Below, one piece after another: positions 32,553-32,598 of a DNA stretch of 32,598 nucleotides. The notes beneath the pieces were generated by a model. The model was not told the origin of the DNA and did not search any database. It saw only the letters and a list, made by a program, of their open reading frames with translations. Numbering within the stretch: the stretch's first letter is position 1; each line of letters starts with the position of its first letter. The DNA lies in NCBI GenBank assembly GCA_964438735.1, contig CAYTLW010000089.1, positions 1-32,598 on the forward strand. The letters are read 5' to 3'. The stretch comes from CAYTLW01 sp964438735. GTDB taxonomy: Bacteria; Myxococcota_A; UBA9042. The position numbers and the translations under genes were made by a program.

Positions 32553-32598
32553 TTAGCCCCACGTCACCCCATCGCGACGACTCGAGCCAGGTAGCTTG

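Overview
The window is about 32.6 kb of uniformly GC-rich bacterial DNA, densely coded on both strands, with 22 protein genes that I can support and no RNA gene, insertion sequence, phage gene or CRISPR array. The organism is a Gram-negative of myxobacterial type (Myxococcota or a related former deltaproteobacterial lineage). This is inferred from the many large lipoproteins, the Ser/Thr kinase with an N-terminal zinc ribbon, Thr-Asp repeat linkers behind lipoboxes, cysteine-repeat proteins of the CDDxNPC type, and the general codon usage. I cannot name a genus.

Layout. 1-171: short-period simple repeat, cut by the window edge. 172-2415 (-): large polytopic membrane protein. 2566-3237 (+): small DUF2807-type lipoprotein. 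3300-10590 (-): a four-gene operon in the order kinase with pentapeptide-repeat ectodomain, DUF3604 protein, parvulin-type isomerase, HupE/UreJ-like membrane protein; the last three joints are 16 bp, a 4-bp overlap and a 26-bp overlap. 10786-14350 (+): a compact Mla/MCE lipid-transport operon (MlaE with fused STAS domain, MlaF, MlaD, auxiliary lipoprotein) with overlapping stops and starts. 14536-15974 (+): a cysteine-patterned, lysine-rich lipoprotein, a long hairpin, and a ferritin-like protein. 16026-20172 (-): a TPR protein followed by a paralogue of the first membrane protein. 20320-22632 (-): a choice-of-anchor lipoprotein. 23020-27606 (+): two tandem paralogous VWA lipoproteins and a translationally coupled beta-helix (pectate-lyase-like) lipoprotein. 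27732-28844 (+): a helical protein built of four 91-residue repeats, convergent with a radical SAM enzyme (28866-30092, -). 30244-30939 (+): a small exported protein. 30969-32552 (-): a cysteine-repeat/beta-propeller protein whose 5' end is broken near the window edge.

How the genes work together. Nearly everything faces the envelope. The clearest functional unit is the Mla operon, which should move phospholipid between inner and outer membrane. The kinase operon looks like a sensor (pentapeptide ectodomain, cytoplasmic kinase) joined to envelope proteins of unknown substrate. The VWA pair plus beta-helix looks like a surface or periplasmic lipoprotein module. The least explained objects are the four-repeat helical protein, the twin Cx6Cx9Cx6C lipoprotein, the duplicated membrane proteins, and an AT-rich double palindrome overlapping a likely promoter at 20266-20316.
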